Below are positions 1-5,402 of a DNA stretch of 5,402 nt, piece by piece (the stretch's first letter is position 1; every line of letters begins with the position of its first letter). Source of the DNA: Flavobacteriales bacterium (GTDB lineage: Bacteria > Bacteroidota > Bacteroidia > Flavobacteriales_D > Parvicellaceae); assembly GCA_027047735.1 (NCBI GenBank), contig JALTUD010000388.1, positions 1 to 5,402 of the forward strand, read 5' to 3'. Both the position numbers and the translations under genes were made by a program. A model generated the notes under the pieces. It saw only the letters and a program-made list of their open reading frames with translations, was not told where the DNA came from and made no database searches.

Positions 1-173
1 CCCGTCGTCAAAGACACCACATGAGCCAACAGAATAATAAAAATAACCGTCCCAAGTGTTCCGGCATTCCCCACAACCCAGCCGAGCCTCATATACATAA
101 TTACCCCAAGTATAGTGAGTATCGACGGTGTAAAAACACCACCAAAAGTTCCAAATTTTCCTTGTTTAGACAT
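1..173 (-). CDS. Cation-chloride cotransporter-like (SLC12/APC superfamily) permease, N-terminal fragment
   Basis: The start codon is at 173-171 and the frame stays open to the window edge, giving 57 complete codons; the rest of the gene lies outside. The peptide begins MSKQGKFGTFGGVFTPSILT and continues ILGVIMYMRLGWVVGNAG. From family knowledge, this glycine-rich 'GTFGGVFTPSILTILGVIMY.RLGWVVG.AG' stretch is the first transmembrane helix and substrate-binding loop of SLC12-type (Na-K-Cl cotransporter-like) members of the APC superfamily. A second hydrophobic helix starts around residue 40 (TLGTVIFIILLAHVV). The protein should be an inner-membrane transporter; the ions or amino acids carried cannot be told from this fragment. 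A possible ribosome site, AGGAAG, lies roughly 16 nt upstream, which is far for that role. The gene sits about 80 nt beyond a strong terminator-like hairpin, so it is probably transcribed separately from the surface-protein genes. The identification rests on recognition of the motif only. Confidence 0.8.
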   Translation of the reverse strand, partial: MSKQGKFGTFGGVFTPSILTILGVIMYMRLGWVVGNAGTLGTVIFIILLAHVVSLTT

Positions 174-255
174 ATTCCAAATTTTATAACTTCCTAAAAT
201 AAGTATTTTATTCAAACAAAGTCGTTTTATCAGAATAATTATCATTTGGGCGTTC

Positions 256-312
256 CCCACAAAGCAAAAAAGAGCATACCCTTTCAGGGGACGCTCTTTT
301 TTGCTTTGTGGG
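256..312. terminator. Bidirectional intrinsic terminator (perfect 20-bp inverted repeat)
   Basis: Bases 256-275 and 293-312 are perfect reverse complements (20 of 20), separated by 17 nt. The stem is GC-rich at both ends (CCCAC, and AGAGC next to the loop) and contains an A6 tract on one arm facing a T6 tract on the other. In RNA of either strand the loop-proximal AGAGC/GCTCT stem is therefore followed by a U run. The loop can pair further through CCC (279-281) with GGG. It lies between the end of the four-gene minus-strand block and the transporter gene. The simplest reading is the terminator of that block; the symmetry would also stop any plus-strand transcription. Being a leader attenuator for the transporter gene is a less likely alternative. 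Confidence 0.75.
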
Positions 313-315
313 TCG

Positions 316-368
316 GGCTATCCACTATATCTTTTGCCCTCCAAAAGGAGGGAGGGCAAAAGGATGCC
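316..368 (-). ncRNA. Structured intergenic RNA hairpin of unknown function
   Basis: Bases 331-342 (CTTTTGCCCTCC) are the perfect reverse complement of 351-362, giving a 12-bp stem with an 8-nt loop. Outside it, ATCC at 320-323 can pair with GGAT at 362-365, and GGC at 316-318 with GCC at 366-368, leaving one bulged base and an unpaired ACTATAT (324-330) on one side. On the minus strand this reads GGCATCC, hairpin, then GATATAGTGGATAGCC. The arrangement of a nested stem and an asymmetric internal loop is more ordered than a plain terminator, and there is no U run directly after it. I recall similar GATATAG(C/T)GGA.AGCCCGACC stretches between genes in other flavobacteria, but cannot verify that here. 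It could be part of the adjacent repeat element, a processed 3' UTR structure, or a leader element of the transporter gene. Strand is assigned from the transcription direction of the neighbours. Confidence 0.45.
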
Positions 369-374
369 GTTTCT

Positions 375-600
375 ATCCCTAACGCGTGTGAAATTGGCGA
401 ATAGAAAGTGAATTTTTGGTTTCTTAGACGATGAATAAAAATTTTGCATAGCACCAGCTATGGAAAATTTTTATGAAGACGGATAAGGAATCAAAAAACG
501 CTTTATATCGTCTATTTTGCTCGTGTTAGGGATACCAATCCCTAACGCAGGTCAGGTAAGTGCAAAGAAAATGGAATTTAGTGTTCTTAGACGATGAATA
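375..600. repeat. BIME-like array: three imperfect ~60-bp units in alternating orientation
   Basis: Unit 1 (375-437) and unit 3 (538-600) are direct copies of equal length (63 bp) with 47 identical positions. Both ends are invariant (ATCCCTAACGC at the start and TTCTTAGACGATGAATA at the end), while the middle is diverged. Unit 2 (about 472-533) is a more diverged copy in inverted orientation, starting ATCCCTAACACG when read on the minus strand. The two junctions form hairpins. The first pairs 435-452 with 457-474 (17 of 18 bp, loop ACCA); the second pairs 525-533 with 538-546 (9 of 9 bp, the same loop ACCA). The array starts 5 nt after the stop codon of the neighbouring gene. It resembles REP/BIME mosaics or a small MITE-like element; no protein is encoded here. 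No transposase is visible in the window. Confidence 0.65.
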
Positions 601-604
601 ATGA

Positions 605-1861
605 TTATCTAACCCAAATCTCCACATTATCAATCCCAAAAGACTCATCACTTGCCGGTTGGTTTAAGGTAGAACCTGCTGTTACCCGAAGGGTATTTCC
701 TGTATGTGAAACCCTAACTGTTCCGGCAAGAGCTCCAACATCTCCCCAACTTCCACCACCTATATTATTTGAATTACCAATAGAATAAGTATAATTTGAA
801 TTATAACCTAATCCTAACTTTGTCCATCTACCCAAGTCACTTGAGGTTGTTCCCACCGTAACATAAGGATATTCAGGAGAATCCCAAGAGTCAATAATAT
901 AGTAAGTAAATTTCACCATAACCTCTGTGTGAGGTATTCCCGTTAAATCAAAATCCTTATAAAAACTTGTTCCTGAGGACACATTATAGCCACCTAAAAT
1001 ATTAGCTCCTGCAAAATTGGTTCTTGTTGTCATGCTCCACCCTGTTGCATTGGTTTCAAAGTCATCTCTTAAAACCATTCTGTAATCATCCAAAGCGTTG
1101 TACATAATTGTACCAGTATTATTTATCCGCACGTTTCCATTTACTTCTAATTTCTCTGTAGGGGTCGTTGTATTTATCCCAACATTACCCACATCAGTAA
1201 TTCTCACAAATTCCTCTCCATCCACTGGACCTCCTGAATTTACTTTTATAAAACGTAAATGATCTCCCGCATCATCTCCCCAAGCAATTACCGCATCAGC
1301 ATTATTTACACCTTCATCTTTCATCCCGAAGTAAGCATTATCACTTCCTCCCGCTCCCACACGTACGCCATCTACCATCCAAGAACGATAACCTCCGGAA
1401 ATTTCTGTTCGGTTTATTGCGATATCTCCAAGAACATCTAACTTAGCATTAGGAGCAGTAACCCCTATACCAACCTTACCCTGTGTAAACACATTATCAT
1501 TTATACTTGTGGGAGCAGAAGTTGTTCCAACCTTATACCAATCATCATCGGCATTAGAACCGCTATCGGTTAGCTTTACCCAAACAGTTCCGTTGTAATA
1601 ATAATAACCCGGAGTTACATCCGAAACGGAAGCCGTGTTATACACCAATAGACTGGTCGCCGGAGAAGAAACAGTTGTAACGTCATTTGTTCCCGTTAAA
1701 GCTACACGCGGCAATAAAACTCCTTTATTGGACGTACTTACATCTAATGCTGCCGAAGCATCTGCGGCAGCTCCGCTGGAGTTTATTCCAATATTTTGAG
1801 CTGTTGTCGATAATACAGATAATACAGACAATAGCATAAAGTTTACTTTCCAAATACTCAT
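605..1861 (-). CDS. Secreted fibre-like surface protein with C-terminal jelly-roll-type domain
   Basis: This is a 418-residue protein with an N-terminal signal peptide (basic/hydrophobic residues 1-20, probable cleavage near TTA|QN at 21-22). Residues 22-128 form the Bacteroidota head module, with NKGVLLPR at 45-52, LLVYNTAS at 71-78 and GYYYYNGTVWVKL at 85-97. Two tail-fibre-like motifs follow: GKVGIGVTAPNAKLDVLGDI at 128-147 and GNVGINTTTPTEKLEVNGNV at 225-244. The C-terminal part (about 265-418) begins DDFETNATGWS and ends FGIDNVEIWVR. It looks like a beta-sandwich carbohydrate- or protein-binding domain, an inference from pattern only. No catalytic motif and no T9SS sorting domain are seen, so how it is anchored is unknown. 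Residues 22-128 are almost identical to those of the gene upstream, down to the silent sites. The start is fixed by the signal peptide; a 44-nt AT-rich spacer without a Shine-Dalgarno sequence precedes it. Confidence 0.85.
   Translation of the reverse strand: MSIWKVNFMLLSVLSVLSTTAQNIGINSSGAAADASAALDVSTSNKGVLLPRVALTGTNDVTTVSSPATSLLVYNTASVSDVTPGYYYYNGTVWVKLTDSGSNADDDWYKVGTTSAPTSINDNVFTQGKVGIGVTAPNAKLDVLGDIAINRTEISGGYRSWMVDGVRVGAGGSDNAYFGMKDEGVNNADAVIAWGDDAGDHLRFIKVNSGGPVDGEEFVRITDVGNVGINTTTPTEKLEVNGNVRINNTGTIMYNALDDYRMVLRDDFETNATGWSMTTRTNFAGANILGGYNVSSGTSFYKDFDLTGIPHTEVMVKFTYYIIDSWDSPEYPYVTVGTTSSDLGRWTKLGLGYNSNYTYSIGNSNNIGGGSWGDVGALAGTVRVSHTGNTLRVTAGSTLNQPASDESFGIDNVEIWVR
1476..1800. repeat. 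Near-identical 325-bp direct repeat, copy in the downstream fibre gene
   Basis: This segment matches 2630-2954 at a constant offset of 1154 bp with 5 mismatches in 325 bases. Only one mismatch (1550 against 2704) falls in the first 290 bases; the other four cluster at 1766-1778. Four of the five differences are silent and one changes residue 29 (Ser here, Thr in the other copy). Outside the segment the two genes diverge sharply on both sides: different signal peptides upstream and different stalk and head sequences downstream. Confidence 0.95.
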
Positions 1862-1897
1862 ATTATATAATAAATTGATTTACAATGATAAAAAATA

Positions 1898-1927
1898 CAA
1901 AATTATTAATCCCCAATAGCCATCCAA
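1898..1927 (-). promoter_or_regulatory. Candidate Bacteroidota-type promoter for the last gene of the block
   Basis: Read on the minus strand, TTG (1927-1925), 19 bases and TAATTTTG (1905-1898) match the known Bacteroidota housekeeping promoter consensus of a -33 TTG and a -7 TAnnTTTG exactly. A transcript would start around 1891, leaving a leader of about 30 nt before the start codon at 1861. It overlaps the last codons and stop of the upstream gene. In AT-rich DNA such matches arise by chance, so the call is tentative. Confidence 0.35.
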
Positions 1928-3015
1928 TTAATATGATAACCATAGTTAGTAGCTTGTGTTGTTCTAACAACATATCCGTTGTCTCCTCTAACATAGACCC
2001 TAAATCCTGTGGCTGTAGGCATATATATTGAAGTCGCTCCGGTAGTCATCCAATGACTACTAGTCCCTCCCATACTGGTTATATATCGAGGTGTATTTGT
2101 AAAATTACATCCACTTGTATTGATATCAATATATATTCCATTAGAAGAATAATTGACCCAACCAGACCCGGGAGCAGTACTCCCCGAACAGATTCTTTTG
2201 TAAGTCCCATTAGAAGCCTCTTGAACAGGACCTACCTCCCATGCCCCTTTACCATTGGCATCTGAAGTTAATATCTTACGATTACCCTGCGTTCCATCCA
2301 CTATTTTAACCGAGCCTTGTACTTCCAGTTTTTCAATCGGCGTATGGTTCACACCAATACCAACTTTACCGTCTTTTGTAATGCGAACAACAGAAGTATA
2401 TAAATGACTGTTTGTAAACACCCATCCCCCTTCATCCGATGTACTCGACCAATTATTAAACACCATATCTCTGCCTGATGCACCTGCAGTATTTTCTTGA
2501 AGTAATTGAAATCCAAAATTTGAACCTCCTCCATAATCAGATATTGACATATATCCATTAGCCGAAGAAGATTTCACAGCTCCAAATACTTCTAATTTTG
2601 AACTTGGATTGGTTACTCCTATACCAACGTTACCCTGTGTAAACACATTATCATTTATACTTGTGGGAGCAGAAGTTGTTCCAACCTTATACCAATCATC
2701 ATCTGCATTAGAACCGCTATCGGTTAGCTTTACCCAAACAGTTCCGTTGTAATAATAATAACCCGGAGTTACATCCGAAACGGAAGCCGTGTTATACACC
2801 AATAGACTGGTCGCCGGAGAAGAAACAGTTGTAACGTCATTTGTTCCCGTTAAAGCTACACGCGGCAATAAAACTCCTTTATTGGACGTACTTACATCTA
2901 ATGCTGCCGAAGCATCTGCCGCTGCTCCGGTAGAGTTTATTCCAATATTTTGAGAATAAGCAGATACGCCAACCAAAGATAACAGGGCACCAAATAAAAT
3001 TCTTTTACTAATCAT
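1906..3015 (-). CDS. Secreted fibre-like surface protein with C-terminal lectin-like head
   Basis: This is a 369-residue protein. Residues 1-21 are a signal peptide (MISKRILFGALLSLVGVSAY, cleavage near S|QN). Residues 22-128 are the common head (NKGVLLPR at 45-52, GYYYYNGTVWVKL at 85-97), almost identical to the downstream gene. Stalk motifs follow: NVGIGVTNPSSKLEVFG at 129-145, KVGIGVNHTPIEKLEVQGSV at 217-236, and GNRKILTSDANGKGAWE at 244-260, a typical Bacteroidota tail-fibre phrase. The C-terminal module, about 272-369, carries ICSGSTAPGSGWVNYSSNGI, RYITSMGGTSSHW and a GYHINWMAIGD end. I recognise this as a recurrent terminal domain of fibre-type proteins, probably a binding head; its ligand is unknown. 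It has two cysteines, 276 and 303, that could pair. No anchoring or sorting domain is visible. It starts 6 nt after the stop of the T9SS gene, with an A-rich rather than Shine-Dalgarno leader, so it is surely cotranscribed with it. Confidence 0.85.
   Translation of the reverse strand: MISKRILFGALLSLVGVSAYSQNIGINSTGAAADASAALDVSTSNKGVLLPRVALTGTNDVTTVSSPATSLLVYNTASVSDVTPGYYYYNGTVWVKLTDSGSNADDDWYKVGTTSAPTSINDNVFTQGNVGIGVTNPSSKLEVFGAVKSSSANGYMSISDYGGGSNFGFQLLQENTAGASGRDMVFNNWSSTSDEGGWVFTNSHLYTSVVRITKDGKVGIGVNHTPIEKLEVQGSVKIVDGTQGNRKILTSDANGKGAWEVGPVQEASNGTYKRICSGSTAPGSGWVNYSSNGIYIDINTSGCNFTNTPRYITSMGGTSSHWMTTGATSIYMPTATGFRVYVRGDNGYVVRTTQATNYGYHINWMAIGD
2630..2954. repeat. Near-identical 325-bp direct repeat, copy in the upstream fibre gene
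   Basis: This is the partner of 1476-1800, with the same distance from the start codon in both genes (coding roughly residues 21-129). The high identity at silent sites, set against complete divergence beyond codon 145, marks it as a recent duplication or gene-conversion tract rather than a slowly conserved domain. Confidence 0.95.
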
Positions 3016-3021
3016 CTTTTT

Positions 3022-4251
3022 TTATTCAATAATTATACGATTAAGTGTAATACCAAACTCGTCTTCTACTTTCAACACATAAACACCTCTTGCTAAATTT
3101 CTTAAATCGACTTGGTAAAAATTACGATTAATATTTCTAATAACTTTTCCTGATAAATCTAATACTTGAACATTTTTCAATGTATTGTTTGAACTGATAT
3201 TAATCAAACCTTTGGAAGGATTAGGAAATATAGTTAGGTTACCATTAGCATTTGTTTTAATCACCACTAATGGACTATACGAATAATTTCCGTCAAAATC
3301 GGTTTGTTTTAACCTGTAGTAATAAAGTGTATTCCCTTGAATACGATAATCATCAAAAGAATAGTGAAGCGTTGTTACTGAATTTCCTGCTCCTTCTATT
3401 GTTTTTATTTCTTGCCAATCGGTACTATTTGTACTTCTTTCCAAAGTAAAATAATCGTTATTGATTTCGGTTTCGGTTATCCACGACAAATGGTTAAACT
3501 TTCCTTCATTTTTCCCTGCAAATTCAACCAATTCTATTGGAAGCGGGTTTGCAGAGGAAGACAACGTCCAATTTTTAAAAAAATTAGTTCCTGTTTGAAT
3601 CCCAGAAACCGTAAAAGTCGGATAATTATCAGTACCGGTTAGCGTTTGATAATACCAAATACCAGCTCCCTCATCCCAATATTGTCCGACCAAAGTACCG
3701 GAGGCAATAGTGTTTCCCGTTGCTGTTCTTTCATTATCATCATAAGCAAGTGTCAATGTTCCCTGTGGATTAGATGCATACCCTTGTTGATCAATTGTCC
3801 AAAAACGGTCGATAACATTAGCGGAGTTATTAGATTGTCCATTTTTTCCATACATGTTTGTAACGCCGGTTGGTTTATAATCGAAATTATTCCAAGAGTT
3901 AATTACATCGTTGTCAGTATGCGTACTAAACGTTATATATCCGTCATTACTTCCTGCGGTAGTTATATTGAGCGTAGCAGGAATTTTCACACCATTTTTA
4001 GTTGTAAAAGGAACGGTATAAGCTCCTGTATTGTTAACTATATTCCATTTGACTACATCCATTTCATTTTCAGAAACGATATTCCCGCCCGTTCCTAATG
4101 TTGTAATTGCATTTGAATTTGGATTATCAAGCACTAAATTAGCATTATTATCCAACACGACAAAGGAATTATTACTCAAGGTAACTCTCATATTCTGAGC
4201 GTAAACCATAGTTGATGAAAAGAGCAGTATTGTTATAAAATGTTTTTTCAT
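3022..4251 (-). CDS. Secreted protein with C-terminal T9SS type A sorting domain
   Basis: This is a 409-residue protein. The start at 4251 is chosen because it opens a good signal peptide (MKKHFITILLFSSTMVYA|Q). The frame is open up to 4326, but that longer form would place 25 polar residues ahead of the signal peptide and overlap the preceding gene by 55 nt. Residues 20-230 are beta-rich with no recognised catalytic motif (RFWTIDQQG at 149-157, LVGQYWDEGAGIWYYQTL at 187-204). Residues 236-332 hold the common Bacteroidota linker and fibronectin-like domain: NPLPIELVEF, then LSWITETEINNDYFTLERS and YYYRLKQTDFDG. Residues 339-409 are the T9SS type A sorting domain (IFPNPSKG at 341-348, VLDLSGKVI, LARGVYVLKVE). 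The protein should cross the outer membrane by T9SS and be released or attached to surface lipopolysaccharide. It lies 20 nt after the fibrinogen-like gene and 6 nt before the next. It is the only one of the four with a visible export/anchor tag. Confidence 0.9.
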   Translation of the reverse strand: MKKHFITILLFSSTMVYAQNMRVTLSNNSFVVLDNNANLVLDNPNSNAITTLGTGGNIVSENEMDVVKWNIVNNTGAYTVPFTTKNGVKIPATLNITTAGSNDGYITFSTHTDNDVINSWNNFDYKPTGVTNMYGKNGQSNNSANVIDRFWTIDQQGYASNPQGTLTLAYDDNERTATGNTIASGTLVGQYWDEGAGIWYYQTLTGTDNYPTFTVSGIQTGTNFFKNWTLSSSANPLPIELVEFAGKNEGKFNHLSWITETEINNDYFTLERSTNSTDWQEIKTIEGAGNSVTTLHYSFDDYRIQGNTLYYYRLKQTDFDGNYSYSPLVVIKTNANGNLTIFPNPSKGLINISSNNTLKNVQVLDLSGKVIRNINRNFYQVDLRNLARGVYVLKVEDEFGITLNRIIIE

Positions 4252-4271
4252 AATTGTAAAATTAGTATTTT

Positions 4272-5402
4272 TTATTCTCTTACCCAAATAAAGAAATAAT
4301 AAGTTCCTCCTTGAACAGAACCACATTTTTGTGTCGTGTCATCCTCCCCCCAGTCCGTACCATCTGTTTGATTACTATCCATCCCTCTGTTATCGAAATC
4401 AACCGTGAAATCATCTGTAGAATTACATGAATCTTCACCTTCTAAATAACCAATATTCCATTGATTTCCGGCTGGAAGAGTTGCTCCAGAAACAATATCT
4501 TTTCGAGCTGGTATTCCGTGCGTTGTTCCATTTCCGTTATTATCATAAAAACAAATAGAAGCATCACTTGTACTAGCGGTAAGAACAGGATACCAAGTAC
4601 AGGCATAGAAAGCCAAGTCAACATCAAAGGTACTTGCACTCGCAGTAGTTTTTGCAGAAAAACGAATATCAGAGTTTGCTCCAACCACCGGATTCATTCC
4701 ATCCCAAAGACCGTTATGATTATTCGTTGGTGACAAAGTTGTTAACTCACTATGATAAGGAATTGCTCTATCATCAAAAGAACCATAACTTGACGCTACT
4801 AATGTCCAACCACCTCCATCGGTCGTCATGTCGCAATAGCAATCAACGGGAGCGTTTCCTCCTGCTCCGTCGGGGTCAATGGTGTAAACACCATCGGTTG
4901 TACTTCCTGCTGCCAAGTACTCTTTACAACTTCTTCGTATAGTTACAGCAGAAATACTTGTAACACATGTAGTAGAACTTCCATTCATTGTAATGGTAAA
5001 ATTATCCGTTTGTTGGGCAACGGGTGTTCCCGAACCTTGCAAAACAATTGTGTTTATACCGGTTGAACCAAACGCACCACTTGCCGAATAAGAATAACCG
5101 TTTGCCGTATTCGTTGTAATTGTATAAGGGCTCAATACATTTACAACGACATCGACGCTTAATGTATTGGATGCTCCCAGTGGATCACCCACAACAGGAT
5201 TAGCCCCTAATGTAATAGAAGAACAATCCATTTCATTTTTAAGGACAGTCCCTACACACCCTGACCAATTTGTACCGTCAAAATACTGAAGGCAATTATC
5301 ATCTGTATTATAAACGAATAAACCGGTTGCAGGAGCACTAATAGCATCTCTTTGTGCAGTTGTTAATCGCGGGAAAAGCACACCTTTGTCAGTTGCACTT
5401 AT
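4272..5402 (-). CDS. Secreted protein with fibrinogen-like C-terminal domain (5' end missing)
   Basis: The frame is open to the window edge, so the true start and signal peptide lie outside; 376 residues are visible, numbered here from the edge. Residues 1-50 are the Bacteroidota head motif (ISATDKGVLFPRLTTAQRDA, PATGLFVYNTDDNCLQYFDG, NWSGC), related in layout to the heads of the two downstream fibre genes. Residues 55-155 are a Thr/Ser-rich beta region. Residues 159-376 look like a fibrinogen C-terminal/intelectin-type domain: SCKEYLAAGSTTDGVYTIDP, then DCYCDMTTDGGGWTLVASSY at 187-206. The 'CDM..DGGGWTLV' core is the signature of that fold. Cysteines in the domain (159, 188, 190, 268, 284, 326, 360) could form disulfides. 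Acidic stretches such as DFDNRGMDSN and DWGEDD might bind calcium, as in ficolin-type lectins (inference). The likely role is glycan or protein binding at the surface. It ends FFIWVRE and is followed by the T9SS gene after 20 nt. Confidence 0.85.
   Translation of the reverse strand: MSATDKGVLFPRLTTAQRDAISAPATGLFVYNTDDNCLQYFDGTNWSGCVGTVLKNEMDCSSITLGANPVVGDPLGASNTLSVDVVVNVLSPYTITTNTANGYSYSASGAFGSTGINTIVLQGSGTPVAQQTDNFTITMNGSSTTCVTSISAVTIRRSCKEYLAAGSTTDGVYTIDPDGAGGNAPVDCYCDMTTDGGGWTLVASSYGSFDDRAIPYHSELTTLSPTNNHNGLWDGMNPVVGANSDIRFSAKTTASASTFDVDLAFYACTWYPVLTASTSDASICFYDNNGNGTTHGIPARKDIVSGATLPAGNQWNIGYLEGEDSCNSTDDFTVDFDNRGMDSNQTDGTDWGEDDTTQKCGSVQGGTYYFFIWVRE

Noticed and set aside
375..533. Integron attC site
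   Set aside because: The ends CCCTAAC and GTTAGGG deviate at one position from the RYYYAAC/GTTRRRY core. The neighbouring genes do not look like cassettes and no integrase is in view. It is kept only as an alternative to test in the repeat finding.
375..600. CRISPR array
   Set aside because: Only three units, in alternating orientation, about 60 bp long with diverged middles and joined by 4-nt loops. There are no regular unique spacers and no cas gene.
605..3015. Phage tail fibre genes of a prophage
   Set aside because: The VGIG..NP..KLEV motifs occur in phage fibres, but both proteins have signal peptides and sit with a T9SS-tagged protein. No structural phage gene is visible, so a cell-surface role is more likely.
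3412..4098. Plus-strand open frames of 76 and 150 codons opposite the T9SS gene
   Set aside because: They lie wholly inside a well-supported minus-strand gene, have no recognisable domain, and look like antisense shadows. The same holds for the short plus-strand frames at 594-788, 1259-1441, 2053-2265, 4461-4733 and 4652-4942.
4257..4287. Possible promoter before the T9SS gene (TTG-N20-TAATTTTA)
   Set aside because: The last base of the -7 box does not fit the consensus, and the box ends only 5 nt before the start codon, leaving almost no leader.
4252..4326. Longer start for the T9SS gene at 4326
   Set aside because: It would add 25 residues before a complete signal peptide and overlap the upstream gene by 55 nt. 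The start at 4251 gives a normal 20-nt spacer.

Overview
The window looks like a piece of a Flavobacteriia (Bacteroidota) chromosome. The evidence is the AT-rich spacers, the lack of Shine-Dalgarno sequences ahead of the surface genes, all-TAA stops, a C-terminal type IX secretion (T9SS) sorting domain, and secreted proteins with the Bacteroidota head motif 'KGVL(L/F)PR' and tail-fibre-like 'VGIG..(N/A)P..KL(E/D)V.G' repeats. Every gene lies on the minus strand, so transcription runs from high to low coordinates.

Layout in transcription order: (1) 5402-4272, the 3' part of a secreted protein ending in a fibrinogen-like C-terminal domain; (2) 4251-3022, a secreted beta-rich protein ending in a T9SS type A sorting domain; (3) 3015-1906 and (4) 1861-605, two secreted fibre-like proteins that share a virtually identical N-terminal module of about 100 residues but have unrelated C-terminal heads. 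Spacers are 20, 6 and 44 nt, so the four probably form one operon, perhaps with an extra internal promoter before the last gene. (5) 600-375, an array of imperfect repeat units in alternating orientation joined by hairpins with identical ACCA loops; (6) 368-316, a compact predicted RNA hairpin; (7) 312-256, a perfect 20-bp inverted repeat that looks like a terminator working in both directions; (8) 173-1, the first 57 codons of a membrane transporter resembling the SLC12/APC cation-chloride cotransporters.

Inference: the four-gene block encodes a cell-surface or secreted set of adhesin/fibre proteins, each built from a signal peptide, a common head or stalk, and a different binding-type end. 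The most interesting signal is the 325-bp near-identical segment shared by the two fibre genes at the same distance from their start codons. It points to recent duplication or gene conversion and would allow recombination to exchange C-terminal heads. The second is the structured intergenic region 256-600, which holds about 345 bases of ordered repeats and hairpins and no gene.
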